A stretch of DNA of 64,000 bases from Cryptomeria japonica (GCF_030272615.1 NC_081412.1:27359001-27423000); one strand, 5' to 3'; shown: positions 21,740 to 34,118, numbered from the stretch's first letter. The notes: generated from the letters alone by a model not told the origin. A program made the numbers and translations.

Positions 21740-23082
21740 ATGGCATCTAGCAGTTGAAGTTCATCAAGTTCTTTTGTTGCTATTTTCTGGAGAGAACTTC
21801 CTAGGCTTGATGGAACAAATTACAAGGTATGGAAGATTCAGATGGAGACTCATCTAATATGTCTTGGAAAGGAAATTTGGGAGGTCACTGAGAATGGTGT
21901 TACATCATTTAATCCGGCATTTGGAAATCCTCCTCCGACAAGTTTGGATAAAGAGCATGAGAATGATTGTAGAGCTAGAGAATCCCTTTTGTGTGCACTT
22001 TCTAATCAACAAATAATAGGACTAACTGACAAATCAACTGCAAAGGCTATATGGGACAAATTGGAGACTCTGAATGAAGGTGACCCTACTGTTAAAATTG
22101 CTAAACTTGATGGTTACCAGGTGAGGTATAAAAACCTGAAGATGGAAGAAGATGAAAGGATTATTGCTTTTATGGGGAGTTAATGAGATTGTTTTGGGAA
22201 TTTGGACCTTCTAAAGTACTGAGAGCTTTGTCACCATCTTAAAAGATGAAGGCTACTGCAATTAATGAGTTGATAACTATGGAAAACACATTTGTTAATA
22301 TGGATACCTTGGTTGGGAAGTTATTTGCTTTTGAGCTTGAGGAATTTGGACCTTCTAGAGCTGTAAAATTTGAACCTACTTTTCATGCATCTATATCATC
22401 TACCAGAAAGAGTGATTGGAAAGATTTATATGCAAAGGAACTAGAGGATATGAATAAATAACATGAAGAGTTTGAGCAACTTGAAGCCTTATTTTCTAGA
22501 AGAGTACCTAAAGGACCGGTAGGAAGTAGGTATGAAGGAAAATCACTTTTTAAATGCTTTGCATGTAATAAGATAGGTCATTTTGCATCTAGATGTCCTG
22601 AGAGGAATTCAAGATTTGAAAAAAGAGCTAGAAGATCTTTTAGGCCTAACCATGATTATCAGAATAAGCATAAGTACGGGAGAAACAAAGACAAATCATG
22701 TTACTATGTTGATGAGGAAAGTATGATTGATTCTGATGATGAATCAACACAAGATTTAGCTAGTGGATCCAACAATGGAAAGGAATGGGTATTTTTGGCT
22801 ATCAAGGAAGATGATCTGGTACCTAAAGAGAAGGCCCTTGCTGCTAAAATTCAAGGCAAGGATGAATGGGTAATTAGCAATGGATGTTCACATCATATGA
22901 CTGGAGATAAAAGGAAGTTCTTATCTATGCAAGAATTTGATGGTGGTCTGGTTAGATTTGGAGATGACAAAGCATGCACAATCAAGGGAAGAGGAACAAT
23001 ATCATTGGATGGTAAGCATAACACTGATAATGTTTATAATGTTGAAGGTTTAAGGCATAACCTTTTGAGTGTAGGATAGTTT
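21740..23082 (+). pseudogene. gag: Copia C gag and protease
   Basis: The ATG at 21740 follows the primer site by about 40 bases. A TGA at 21755 interrupts the serine run, after which the copia gag continues (RLDGTNYKVWKIQMETHL). Frame 2 ends at 22183, and frame 1 (22246-23079, with a TAA at 22459) carries on. It contains a CCHC zinc knuckle, CFACNKIGHFASRC (near 22558), which binds RNA, and the protease site. The catalytic triad, normally D-S-G in W-[IV]-I-D-S-G-C-S-H-H-M, reads S-N-G here (22876-22884), so the catalytic aspartate is gone. The protease is therefore inactive apart from the stops. A TAG at about 23077 ends the frame before integrase. Confidence 0.85.
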
Positions 23083-24250
23083 TTGGATAAAGGATTTCAG
23101 TTAGAGTTCAAGGATGGAAAATGCAAGATTATCAACAGATCTGGATTGGGGATTGCAACTGGTACACAGACTAAAGGTAATATTTTTCTTTTGAACTCCA
23201 GTGAGAAGACATATTTTATTGCACAAATTGATGAGAGTTGGCTATGGCATAAGAGGTTGTGTCATGTGAATTTTGATTGCATTGTGAAGATCAGTTCTAC
23301 TAAGGCAGTTAGAGATATACCTAAGATTGTAAATCCCTATAATTCGGTATGTAAGGAATGTCAAATGGGAAAGCAAGTCATAATTTCTTTTAAGAGTATA
23401 CAAGACAAATCTAATGATGTTCTTGATCTTATTCATACTGATTTGTGTGTTCCTCCTAGAATCAAAAGGTTTTAGGGTGATAGATATTTCATGCTAATCA
23501 TTGATGACTATTCAAGAATGATGTGGGTTACTTTTCTAAGGGAGAAGTCTGAAGCATTTGCAAAGTTTAAAATCTTTAAAGCTAAAGTTGAGACTGAAAT
23601 AAGATTTAAGATTAAATGCTTAAGGTCGGATAAGGGTGGAGAATTCACATTTGGTAAATTTAACAACTATTGTGAGAAGAATGGGATAAGAAGGCAGTTG
23701 TCTGCACCCCGGACACCTCAACAAAATGGAGTTGTGGAAAGGAAGAACATAGCTATCTTGGATGCAGATATTACTATGATGATGGAAGCTAATATGCCTC
23801 ATATCTACTAGAGAAGCTATAAGCATGACGGTAGACACATTCAACAGAGTTCATATCAAAGGAGATATTGGTAAGACACCTTATGAGTTATGGTTTGGTC
23901 ATACACCGATAGTTAAGTATTTCAGAATCTTTGGTAGTAAATGCTATATCAAAAGAGATGATTCCATTAGAAAGTTTGATCCTTGATGTGATGAAGGGAT
24001 ATTTCTTGGTTATTCTAATGAAAACAAAGCATATAGATGTTATAATAAAAGATTGCAGAGAATTGTGGAGAGCACAAATGTCAAAGTGGATGAGCAGAAC
24101 ATAAGTTTAATCAAAACTTATGAGAGAGAATTGGAAGTGGAAATGATCATAACTGAACCGGTAGCACCTACAACAGAACAAAATGTTGAAACAGTTACTC
24201 CGACGGTATAAGAAAATTCATTAGTAACTGAAGATCAGGACAGAGGAACA
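23083..24250 (+). pseudogene. int: Copia C integrase
   Basis: The HHCC zinc region is present (WLWHKRLCHVNFD, then CKECQMGKQ). The DDE core has D in LIHTDLC, D in LRSDKGGEF and E in QQNGVVERKN, so all three catalytic residues remain. It is broken by a TAG at about 23473, a TAG after MPHIY near 23809 with a frame change, and a TGA near 23984. The C-terminal part (KTPYELWFGHTP, then GIFLGYSNENKAYRCYNKR) is visible in other frames. The order integrase then polymerase identifies a copia element. Confidence 0.85.
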
Positions 24251-24280
24251 AAAAATCAGAAGACTCCTAGGTATGTAAGA

Positions 24281-25910
24281 TTGAATCATTTTGAAGATCA
24301 GATCATTGGAGACAAAAGAAAACGAGTGAAGACAAGAAGAAGGTTGGTAGCTAATGAGGTATTTTTTATTTCTCAAGTTGAACCGACATCAGTAATTGAA
24401 GCTCATAAAGATGAATATTGGATGAAATCTATGGAAGAAGAATTGGATCAAATAGAAAAGAATAACACATGGACTTTAGTTCCCCAACCTAAAATTAAAA
24501 AATGTTATTGGAACTGAATGGGTTTTTAGGAATAAATTGAATGAGGATGGACAAGTTGTGAAGAATAAAGATAGATTGATTTGTGAAACATATTATCAAA
24601 AGCAAGAAATTGATTATGATGAAACCTTTGCGTCGGTAGCTAGGATTGAAGTTTTTGAGATTATTTCTTGCTTATGTCACTCATAAGAACTACAAGGTTT
24701 ATCAGATGGATGTTAAGTGTGTATTTATGAATGTAGATCTTGAAGAGGAAGTCTATATTGAGCAACCTGATGGATTTTCACTTTCAGATGACAAAAACAT
24801 GGTTTTCAGGTTAAAGAAAGCTTTATATGGATTGAAACAAGCCCCTAGAGCTTGGTATGCAATACTGGATAAATATCTTTTGAAGCTTGATTTCACTAAA
24901 GGTAATGCAGACAACAATTTATATTATAAGATCACTATTGATGACATATTGATTATTGAAGTCTTTGTTTATGATATCATTTTTGAAGGTGAAGATAAGT
25001 TATGTATGGAATTCTTTAACAATATGAAGAAAGAATTTGAGATGTCTATGATTGAGGAGATCAAATTTTTCTTAGGTTTGTAGATTAATCAGACTGATAA
25101 AGGCATTTTCATCTATCAAACTAAGAATGCTAGAGAGTTGTTGAATAAATTTGGTATGGAAAATTCTAAACTGGTTAGTATTCCTATGGTTACAAGTGAC
25201 AAATTCACAAAGAATGATGCATCTACATTGGTAGATCCTACTAAGTACAATTCTATGATTGGTGGTTTGTTATATCTAACCGAGACTAGACTGGATATAA
25301 TGAATGCAGTTTTTATTGTATCAAGATATTAGAGTGATCCTACAGAAAATCATGAGAGTGTAGTGAAAAAGATTTTTAGGTATTTGCAAGGAACAACTGA
25401 ATATGGTTTGTGCTATCCTAAAAATGATGACCTTGCATTATGTGCATATACAGATACAAATTGGGTTGGAGATGTTGATGACCGAAAAAGTACATCTGGT
25501 GGAGCTTTCTTTCTTGGAAAGAAACTTGTTTCATGGATTAGCAAGAAGCAGTCATGCACTTCTTTATCTACTACTGAAGTTGAGTATGTTGTTGTTGCTA
25601 CTAACTGTAAAAAATTTCTATGGATGAAGAAAATGTTGAAGGATATAAAGGTGGATTATAATGATTCACCGTGATAACTCTGCTGCTATTGATATATTAA
25701 AGAATCTGTTATTTCATTCTAAGACAAAGCACATATCTATCAAGTATAACTTTTTGAAGGAAAAGGTGGAAGAAAATGAAGTCGAACTGGTTTATATGAA
25801 CACTAAAGAGCAGAATGCAGACATATTCACTAAACCTTTGCCTAAAGAATCATTTGAGTACTTCAAAGACAGATTGGGGGTTTCTGCCCCTCCGGTAGAG
25901 ACCTGAGTGA
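24281..25910 (+). pseudogene. pol: Copia C reverse transcriptase and RNase H
   Basis: Open pieces at 24281-24517, 24646-25083, 25138-25332, 25363-25674 and 25661-25906 together cover the domain. Reverse transcriptase motifs are [21 protein letters not shown] and the catalytic block. That block reads FVYD (24967-24975) instead of FVDD, so the first catalytic aspartate is lost. RNase H follows ([53 protein letters not shown]). The frame ends near SFEYFKDRLGV. Compared with H it has many more stops. Confidence 0.87.
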
Positions 25911-26263
25911 TATTGATTGGCATTAGTCTGATATGCATTACCAGAGCTATTATTCATTCTGGATTGATGTGGTGGCACTACTACTCAGGGGGAGTAGTCA
26001 ATTGTATGAATCAGAGGATTTGTGACTTTTTTTATGTTTATGTCAGATTTCTAGCATTGATGTCAAACGGGGAGAGATATATGTGAAAAATAGAGCTTAA
26101 TAGAATATCAATCAAAGGGAGAGTTTGGTTCAGAGCTCCATTGCTATATCATTTTGTGGGAGATTGTTTGATGTCTTCTATTGGGGGAGAGACATGTTTC
26201 GTATTTCTTGGCACTTGGATGTTTTTCACATCTAGTGTTGCCATCAATACCAAAGGGAGAGAT
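25911..26263 (+). other. Copia C 3' non-coding region and polypurine tract
   Basis: No gene. It contains the family's CTACTCAGGGGGAGTAGTC palindrome (25981-26000) and several GGGGGAGA runs. The last purine run (about 26251-26262) precedes the LTR start TGTTGG and is the plus-strand primer. The region is similar to 37457-37755 in A. Confidence 0.65.
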
Positions 26264-26348
26264 TGTTGGTAATTTGGAGGATTCAATTATGTGTTGCATT
26301 GATGTTTTATCATTGATGGCAACACCGATTGTTTTGGTTGTTTACTGG
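26264..26348 (+). repeat. Copia C 3' LTR, first segment
   Basis: TGTTGGTAATTTGGAGGA and the following 70 bp match the start of the 5' LTR with about 10% differences. The segment is cut at ACTGG by element D and continues at 34119 (ACCAA), probably a diverged 5-bp target duplication. Confidence 0.85.
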
Positions 26349-27566
26349 TGTAAAGCGGAAAATCGCGATCAAACCCTAGTTGCTCTCCCCTCTTCCAACT
26401 CCAAGGAGAGAGAAGGGAGGTTCACTAGGGTTGATGGCTTTCACTTAGGGGAGAGACTTTACATTCAAAAGAGGGGTTGAAACCCACGAGATCCAATCCC
26501 ACACAATGCAAGATTGGATGCTAAATGAGTTTCAAGGGTTAAGACAGCAAGGCTACCCTCTTTTGTAAAGAATGTGCATAGAGGAATTGAGCTAGAAATG
26601 CATAGAAAGTGATAAAGATTCGCTTATAAACTCAGTTAGGGATATAGTATGAAGCTGCGGACCTGGAATTAGCAGTGAAATGTCAATACGGCGCTGTCCT
26701 ACAAATTTGAGCAAAAGTTGTCGGGACGATGGCGCCCGGCGCCACGGTCCTCCGAAAAATCCGCGAAACGAAGGGGGATCTGTTCGTCTCTGCACAAGGA
26801 TTCCAGATCTTCAATTTCAGCCGCGTACCTGCAACCTACACACAGAAAAGCGAAGACGATTGGGGGGTTAGGGATTAGGGGTTTGCCTTTAGGTCAAACC
26901 CCAGTTTTGGAATTAACCAAGAAATGAGCAAGTGTTGTAAAAGTAAATGACTGTAAAACAAGTACTAATACCTTGTTCTAAGGATGTTTGTATCCTTATG
27001 TGCGAAGGTTTAGATGTTGTATGTTGTATGTTGTAGTAGTATGTGATCTCCTCTTCAATGGTTGAATCCTTGTCTTGAATGCAACACTTAGCCTTGAATG
27101 GAGACTTGAAATGATCAATTGCTTGAAGGAATGCTTGAATGCTTGAATGCTTGAGTATAGTTTCCATGCCTTTTCCATCATGTCGAATGAAAGAGGAAAA
27201 TGTAGTTTATATACTTGTCATTTAGGGCTCATAGACTGATTTTCCCGACATTAGGCCGACCAGGGAAAGTTAATTTCCAAATTGCAAACAAAAAGACCTG
27301 AGACCCCTTAGGAGACCGGGCCCAAAATAGGACCCAGGGACCAGGGCGCTGGGTGCCATGGTCCTGGGGACCAGGGTGCTGGGCGCTCTGGTCCCACCTC
27401 CCGGGACAGCAGGGTGCAAAGGAGGTTCAGGCCAGGGTGCAAGAAAATGCAGTTTTCAGTGTCATAATCAGGTTTTGGGGTCTCCATTCAGGTTGCGTGT
27501 TGCGTCGCCATCGTGAAGACCGAAATGCAGTCGAAATTGCAAGTGTCGCAATTTTAGGACGCTACA
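26349..27566 (-). repeat. Element D 3' LTR
   Basis: 1218 bp. On the minus strand a TATATAAA (plus 27207-27214) is the likely TATA box. At 27338-27395 it holds two neighbouring GACCAGGG(C/T)GCTGGG units; the other LTR has lost one of them (30 bp shorter). Most other differences are C/T or G/A changes, many at CpG. ORFs such as the 72-codon one at 27353 are not supported. Confidence 0.9.
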
Positions 27567-28310
27567 TTTAGCCCCCACTTTAGCGGGAGTATGTATGCTC
27601 ATACTTCCGGTAAAGTACAAGGAACAATCATTGAAAGACTTTCACCACGTCAAGGAGGCAAGATACACCAAGCCCCCAGTGGACTAAGGATCTTACGACT
27701 TCGATTGACAAAGTAAAAGGGAAGATCACAAGGGAGAACCATGACTGTCAGTAGTAAGGTTCCCTCACTATGAGTCATGCAAGAAAGATATCAAAAATTT
27801 TCAAGGCAAAGCTAAATTTGTCAAGAAATTTTCAAGTATCTTGAAAAGATATGAACAGGATGTATGCCCCCCTACGTTAAAGCGATCGCACACGCCTCAC
27901 TGGGGGTGATTGCTTTAAGGTAGTGATACATATAAGAAATGAGAAAGAAAAGGAGCACGTTATCACCAGGATTTAGCCCCCAAGTGTGAAATAAGCCCAA
28001 GGATAATAGACACAAAACACAAAGCACAAGGTGACTTCGCTTTCCTCGGGGTTAGTATGCTGTATGATAATTCATGTATATATATCATATGTATGTATGC
28101 ATAATTGTTCTTCATTCCCCAATCAAGGAAGGTCACCTAGAAGAAGGGAACACATGTGTCTTTTGAGTCAACATGAGAGAGATCGAGAGATCTCAATGCT
28201 TTGCATCGTCCTCAAGTAGACAACACTAAGGACAACAAATAGAAGAATGAGAATAACATATAGAAGAAGTAACAAAAGAGAGGGGGAGAGAATCTGCTAT
28301 GCTAATGAAA
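27567..28310 (-). other. Element D 3' region, polypurine tract and hairpin
   Basis: Read on the minus strand the element ends AGTGGGGGCTAAA just before the LTR, a typical polypurine primer. At 27872-27923 two 16-base arms (CTACGTTAAAGCGATC and GATTGCTTTAAGGTAG, 14 of 16 paired) form a stem-loop with a loop of about 20 bases. I see no gene. Confidence 0.6.
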
Positions 28311-31300
28311 CTAGTCTAGCATGTCATCTACCCCTTGATCTTGCTGATCAATGTTTCGGGAAGGTAGGGAACACGCTAGAGGAGGAACATCCAACACGGC
28401 AGATGGAGCTATCACAAGATCCAAACAAGGGCTATGTTCATATCCCAAGCCACGGTGTTCTTGTCTAGGAGCTAGGATAAGTGCTTTAGAAAATTCATTG
28501 GATAAATGGTTATCAATATCAACAAGTTCATATTCACTATCAGAAGTAAGAGAAGTAACATTTTCATCATGAATAACATTTTCATCTATATCATCATCAA
28601 GATTTATAAAAATAGGATCTTTAACTCGCACAGGATCAAGACCATCATGCATCTTATGTTTAGGAGATTTAGGCTCAATGTCCGGCTGAGGAGAAAATGG
28701 AATAATGCTTGTTGAAGGTGTTTTTGGAGATTTCAAAGTTTGAGAAGCAGTTGCTTGAGCTCTAAGACGACGCTTTCATCGGCGTTCACGTGCAGAACGA
28801 TTTCGTCTAGTCTTAGTAGGAAGTGAAGAAGATTGAGGAGGAGGAATGTTCTCATCCCTATCACTTGGGTGTTTAGGTTGTGGTCTCTTAGGCTGGATAA
28901 TAGGAGAAGAAGAAGGTCTCTTCTCTGTATAAAAGGAAGGAGGAGGAACTGCTCCATATAAACGAGGAATTTTTGGTTTAGAAAGAAGACCAAGTCCATC
29001 ATGACGAGGAGGTATAGGTCTACTTTTAGGAAGTTTATTAGATATAGACATAGTCACATCCATAGGGATGGGTTGGGAATCTTCTTGAGGAAAGACATTA
29101 GTTTTATCTTTCAAAGGAAGAACTTCCTTCTCAAGAATGATAGGAATGTCAAGTTTGGGTGTTCTAGGCTCACTTAGAGATAGGATCATGTCTTTTTTCC
29201 ACTTTTGATAAGATTTGAAAAGATGATCACTTCGCGGAGGAAGAGATTGGAATTGTTTAGGCCAAAAGTAATCAATAGGAACGCTAGAAGCTCTTTCAGC
29301 TGGTTTAAAAAGACTATGATTGACAGTAACAACTTCACCATTATGGGGAAATTTCAAACACTTATGAATAGGAGAAGCAATAGCTTTCATGGAAGATAGC
29401 CAAGGATAGCCAAGCTTCACACGAAATTGTTCGGATGAAGGAATAATAGCAAAGTTCACATCAAGGGATTTGTTATGGACCTCAATAGGCAATGTAATAG
29501 AACCAATTGCAGGAGAAGAAAATGCATCAAATAGTTTCACAATCACATCTGTTTTGTCATAGATCACTTGATTCAATTGCAAAGTAAAAAGAAATTCTTC
29601 AGTAATGATATTAACCATGCACGAAGGATCAATAAGCGCTCCACGGCAAGGTGTATTCTTGACTTTCGCAACTATGTATAAAGGACCATCAGGTGCCCTA
29701 ATGGTTTCACTAGAATCAAATGTGATGGAAGGTTCTTCAAGGTTTTCTTGCTGCTCTACGAAGTTAATCACATTCAGAGCCATAGACACAAGACCATCAG
29801 ATGAAAAAGAGGAATCATTAGTCTCAATCGCATTAGAGGTATGAGAAGGTAATGGATCAGTGAAAATCTGAAGATTTTGATTAGGAGGAGCTACAGATGT
29901 ATTGCCTTTATCATTCACTCCAGAAACAGAAATAGTATTATTATCAATCAAATCTTGAATTTTACCCTTTAAAGAAAAACATTTTTCAGTATCATGCCCA
30001 GGCTGACGATGAAATTGACAAAAGGCTTTGTTATCAAAATAAGGTGAAGTAATCTTTGCAGGATCAATTTGCCTTATAGGAGGAAGAGTAAGCACATTTT
30101 GTTCCAATAACTTATTCATAATACTATGCAATGATTCATCCAAAGGAGTATACTTTCTTTCTTTCTTGAAAAATTTAGAAATAGGAGGCACACCTGATGC
30201 TGCATTCACATTGTTGTTGATGATGTTTTCATTGAATTTGATGGAATCTCTGTTCGGTTTAAACTTCCCAAATGGTTGTTGACTGCTATCACCCTTATCA
30301 CTCGGAGCCATAGGATGTGATTGTTCCATTTGACTCACAGTCAGTTGATCATTGTGAAGAGTTGCACACAACTGTTGGAAAGAAGTAAACTCAGAAAACA
30401 GAAGTTTGTCTCGAATATCTTTTTGTAAATTAGAAATAAAGATTCTTTGAATATCATTGTCAGGCACTGGAAAGGAAATTTGAGCATACAAATGCTTATA
30501 TCTACCAATGAAATCAGTCACTTTTTCTTTAACACCTTGTTTACAATGCATTAAATCAATCAAAGTAACTTTAGGACTTATATTGTTTTGAAATTGTTGA
30601 ATGAAAGCATTTGCAAGTTGTTCGAAAGAAGTAATAGAATAAGAAGGCAACGAGCAATACCATTGTAGGGCTTTGTCTCTTAATGTTCTAGTGAACAGTT
30701 TTGCAAGCAACCTTTGGTCATAAGCAAAATCAGTACAGATTGTTTGAAAGGTCTTAACATGTGTTAGAGGATCACCCTTACCATTATAAAGCTCCAAATG
30801 CGGAATTTCAACATGTTTAGGAGGAATAGCTCGAACAATGTCAAGAGAAAGTGGGCTCGCAACATCAAATGTGGGCACACTAAACTTAGATTGGTTCATA
30901 GAGGCAATTTGTTGCTGTAAAGAAGAGACAGTTTGTGCAAGATTATTAATGGTCGCTTCACTCGAAGAGTTCATATTAGATGTGTTAGATTGAGATGGAG
31001 GTGTTATGTTATTGAAAGAAGGCAAAGAGTAAGGTGGTGGGACCCTATGATAATTAGTCATAGGAGATGATTGGACAGGAGGAACACTACAAGGAGGAAT
31101 GGAATGGTTAAATGAATTGCCCCCTTGCATCATGTTCATTTGCGAAGATGTAATAGGAACACTCATTGAAGGAATGAATGAAGAAGTCGGATTGAATGAA
31201 GGGATAGGATTAATTGAAGAAGAGGGAGGATTGCCCCCATGACTAGTGATCACAGAAGGAATGTCTTGTGTAGAAGTAGCCATTATGTTTGATGTAAAGG

Positions 31301-31757
31301 TAGGTATGCTAGCAGTAGAAGTCGTCAAAGGAATAGAATGATTGACTTGAGTAGGAGGTTGTGTATAACCCAAATTTTCAGCACAACTCTTCATAGGCAT
31401 CACATTCGAATCCACAATGTGTGCAATACCACGCAAAATATCAATTCCATTCTTATCACTTTGAAGCATACGTTTTAGACCCTCAATTAAAGGAAGAGCT
31501 TGACTATCGGGGTATTCATGAGACATCCATTGTCGAAAATCATCAAATTGGTTATCCAATTTTGAAAGTTGTTCTTCAGAAACCTCATGGAGAGCTTCTT
31601 CATCATTAGGAGGATTAGAGGAATTACCCATGTCCTCGTTAAAAAGGCTATTCAAATTAGGTTCCATCTCCTCGGTAATTAAACCTCGGAAAGACTTAAT
31701 TCTACGGCTTCGTCTAACGGGAATAGTGTAAGTAGGGCTTATTGTTGTAAAACTCAT
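28311..31757 (-). CDS. gag: Element D gag-protease polyprotein
   Basis: Open for 993 codons (31757 to 28776), then a TGA, then another 155 codons in the same frame to 28311. The TGA sits in an arginine run and looks like a CGA mutation, so the original product was about 1150 residues. Residues 1-300 are S/P/N-rich with a low-complexity part. The retrotransposon gag core covers about 310-490 (LELYNGKGDPLTHVKTFQT, DKALQWYCSLPS). A zinc-knuckle-like CQFHRQPGHDTEKC lies near 577 and IQDLIDNN follows. A protease-like domain is at about 685-810, but the active-site loop reads LIDPSCMVNI rather than D-[ST/G]-G. The tail (HDGLGLLSKPKIPRLYG) is G-rich. No polymerase follows. Confidence 0.87.
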
Positions 31758-32930
31758 GCACTAGAGAAGGAGAGAAAATTTTGATTTTAGAGGTAGAAAT
31801 TTTCAGTAAAATCAGCCAATCTTCTGGATTTAAGCTGTTAAATGCAATCACGACAGTCTTCCGAAATTTTGGAAAAAATGTCCGGGACCGTGGCGCTCGG
31901 AGTGCAACACGGTCCTTGCAACTTTTTTCGAAATTTGCAGGGATGAAAGGTATGATGATTTTAAAGCCAATCTGAAAAAATTGAGTGATTTTACGATCTG
32001 TAGGTAGGCCAAATTAAAGTTGCAATCTCAAAATCGAACCCTACCAAGATTGTCAAAAAATGCAAAATTTGAATTTTGAAAAAGAGAGGGAAACTGAAAT
32101 TTTGAATTTTATGATTTTAGAGGGAATGCCAAAAGCAATGCAAGTTTTGAAATTCAAAAGTTGACTCAATTTCACGCAAAATTCAATTTTGAAAACGGAA
32201 ATCAAAGTTGTTGTAATTAAGCACTTAATTTCAAAAGTCACAAAATGCAACAATTTGAATAAAGCACTGAAATTTTTAATGAATGTTAACACACTTTTCA
32301 GATTTAGGACAGTAAGAACACAATTTTGACACAAAATTTCAGTTTCAATGATTTTTGAATGTTTAAAAGCCTTAATCCAAGCAATCACAAGACCAACTTT
32401 GACTGTAATTTTGAAGGTGTTAAAATTGATAAAATCAGCCAAAATTCTGGATTTTAGCAGGAAAATACAGTAAGATCTCGCTCCCGAAATTTCAGAAAAA
32501 ATGTCGGGGACGATGGCGCTCAGAGTGCACACGGTCCTCGCAACTTTTTTCCAAATTTTCAGGGATGAAAGATATTGTGATTTTATTGCGGAATCCAAAG
32601 TTACAGCTGATTTGGAGATGTTTTGATCAGTGAAATTGTCAGTCAAAGGTTGAATCAAGAAGGTTTCAAAAATTAGGGTTTTGACACTTAACCACTTAAT
32701 TTTCAAAATTAAAGCACAAATATGAACTGATAATTTGTAATAGAAGGATAGATCTGAAACAAGCATTAACATTTAAACATTTCACAAGCTTAATTACTAA
32801 AAAGAAATTTTAGGGTTTTTATGCAATCACCTCTAAAATTTTGCAAAAGATCAAACATGGAAATGTAATCAATTTTTTCAGATCTAAGCATGAAAAATCA
32901 GAAAGGATGTTCACATCGGGTTCACCAAAA
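31758..32930 (-). other. Element D leader with a duplicated module
   Basis: The leader contains two copies of a module of about 180 bp (about 31800-31985 and 32435-32640) sharing GGAAAAAATGTC, the GGACC/GGTCC dyad and CAACTTTTTTC. In the first copy GGACCGTG (31885-31892) and CACGGTCC (31908-31915) pair perfectly. The module also occurs in the E1 LTRs. A 239-codon ORF (32772-32053) lies in it but is AT-driven and has no recognisable domain. The primer site is at the right end. Confidence 0.6.
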
Positions 32931-34118
32931 TGTAAAGTGGAAAATCACGATCGAACCCTAGTTGCTCTCCCCTCTTCCAACTCCAAGGAGAGAGAAGGGA
33001 GGTTCACTAGGGTTGATGGTTTTCACTTAGGGGAGAGACTTTACATTCAAAAGAGGGGTTGAAACCCATGAGATCCAATCCCACACAATGCAAGATTGGA
33101 TGCTAAATGAGTTTCAAGGGTTAAGACAGCAAGGCTACCCTCTTTTGTAAAGAATGTGCATAGAGGAATTGAGCTAGAAATGCATAGAAAGTGATAAAGA
33201 TTCGCTTATAAACTGAGTTAGGGATATAGTATGAAGCTGCAGACCTGGAATTAGCAGTGAAATGTCGATACGGCGCTATCCTACAAATTTGAGCAAAAGT
33301 TGTCAGGACGATGGCGCCCGGTGCCACGGTCCTCCAAAAAATCCACGAAATGAAGGGGGATCTGTTCGTCTCTGCACAAGGATTCCAGATCTTCAATTTC
33401 AGCCGCGTACCTGCAACCTACACACAGAAAAGCGAAGACGATTGGGGGGTTAGGGATTAGGGGTTTGCCTTTAGGTCAAACCCCAGTTTTGGAATTAACC
33501 AAGAAATGAGCAAGTGCTGTAAATGTAAATGACTGTAAAACAAGTACTAATACCTTGTTCTAAGGATGTTTGTATCCTTATGTGCGAAGGTTTAGATGTT
33601 GTATGTTGTATGTTGTAGTAGTATGTGATCTCCTCTTCAATGGTTGAATCCTTGTCTTGAATGCAACACTTAGCCTTGAATGGAGACTTGAAATGATCAA
33701 TTGCTTGAAGGAATGCTTGAATGCTTGAATGCTTAAGTATAGTTTCCACGCCTTTTCCATCATGTCGAATGAAAGAGGAAAATGTAGTTTATATACTTGT
33801 CATTTAGGGTTGATAGACTGATTTTCCCGACCTTAGGCCGACCAGGGAAAGTTAATTTCCAAATTGCAAACAAAAAGACCCAAGACCCCTTAGGAGACCG
33901 GGCCCAAAATAGGACCCAAGGACCAGGGCGCTGGGCGCTCTGGTCCCACCTCCCGGGACAGCAGGGTGCAAAGGAGGTTCAGGCCAGGGTGCAAGAAAAT
34001 GCAGTTTTCAGTGTCATAATCAGGTTTCGGGGTCTCCATTCAGGTTGTGTGTTGCGTCGCCATCGTGAAGACCGAAATGCAGTCAAAATTGCAAGTGTCA
34101 CAATTTTAGGACGCTACA
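32931..34118 (-). repeat. Element D 5' LTR
   Basis: 1188 bp, begins TGTAAAGTGG and ends CGCTACA on the plus strand. About 25 differences from the other LTR, plus a 30-bp deletion between short direct repeats. Minus-strand TATATAAA at 33788-33795. It is followed by ACCAA and the continuation of the copia C LTR. Confidence 0.9.

Larger units (their letters stand above)
26349..34118 (-). mobile_element. Element D: non-autonomous LTR element encoding only gag and protease
   Basis: Two LTRs (26349-27566 and 32931-34118), TGTAAAG to CGCTACA, about 98% alike. The coding strand is minus: primer site at 32912-32930 (TTTTGGTGAACCCGATGTG), leader, gag-protease frame 31757-28311, a 3' region and the polypurine tract next to 27567. 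No reverse transcriptase, RNase H or integrase is present, so it must rely on enzymes from another element. Its 7.8 kb inserted into the 3' LTR of copia C. This matches the group of long gag-only derivatives known in plants. Confidence 0.88.

Noticed and set aside
32053-32772. 239-codon minus-strand ORF in the D leader
   Set aside because: It lies in the untranslated leader, overlaps the duplicated dyad module, is AT-driven and has no recognisable domain.
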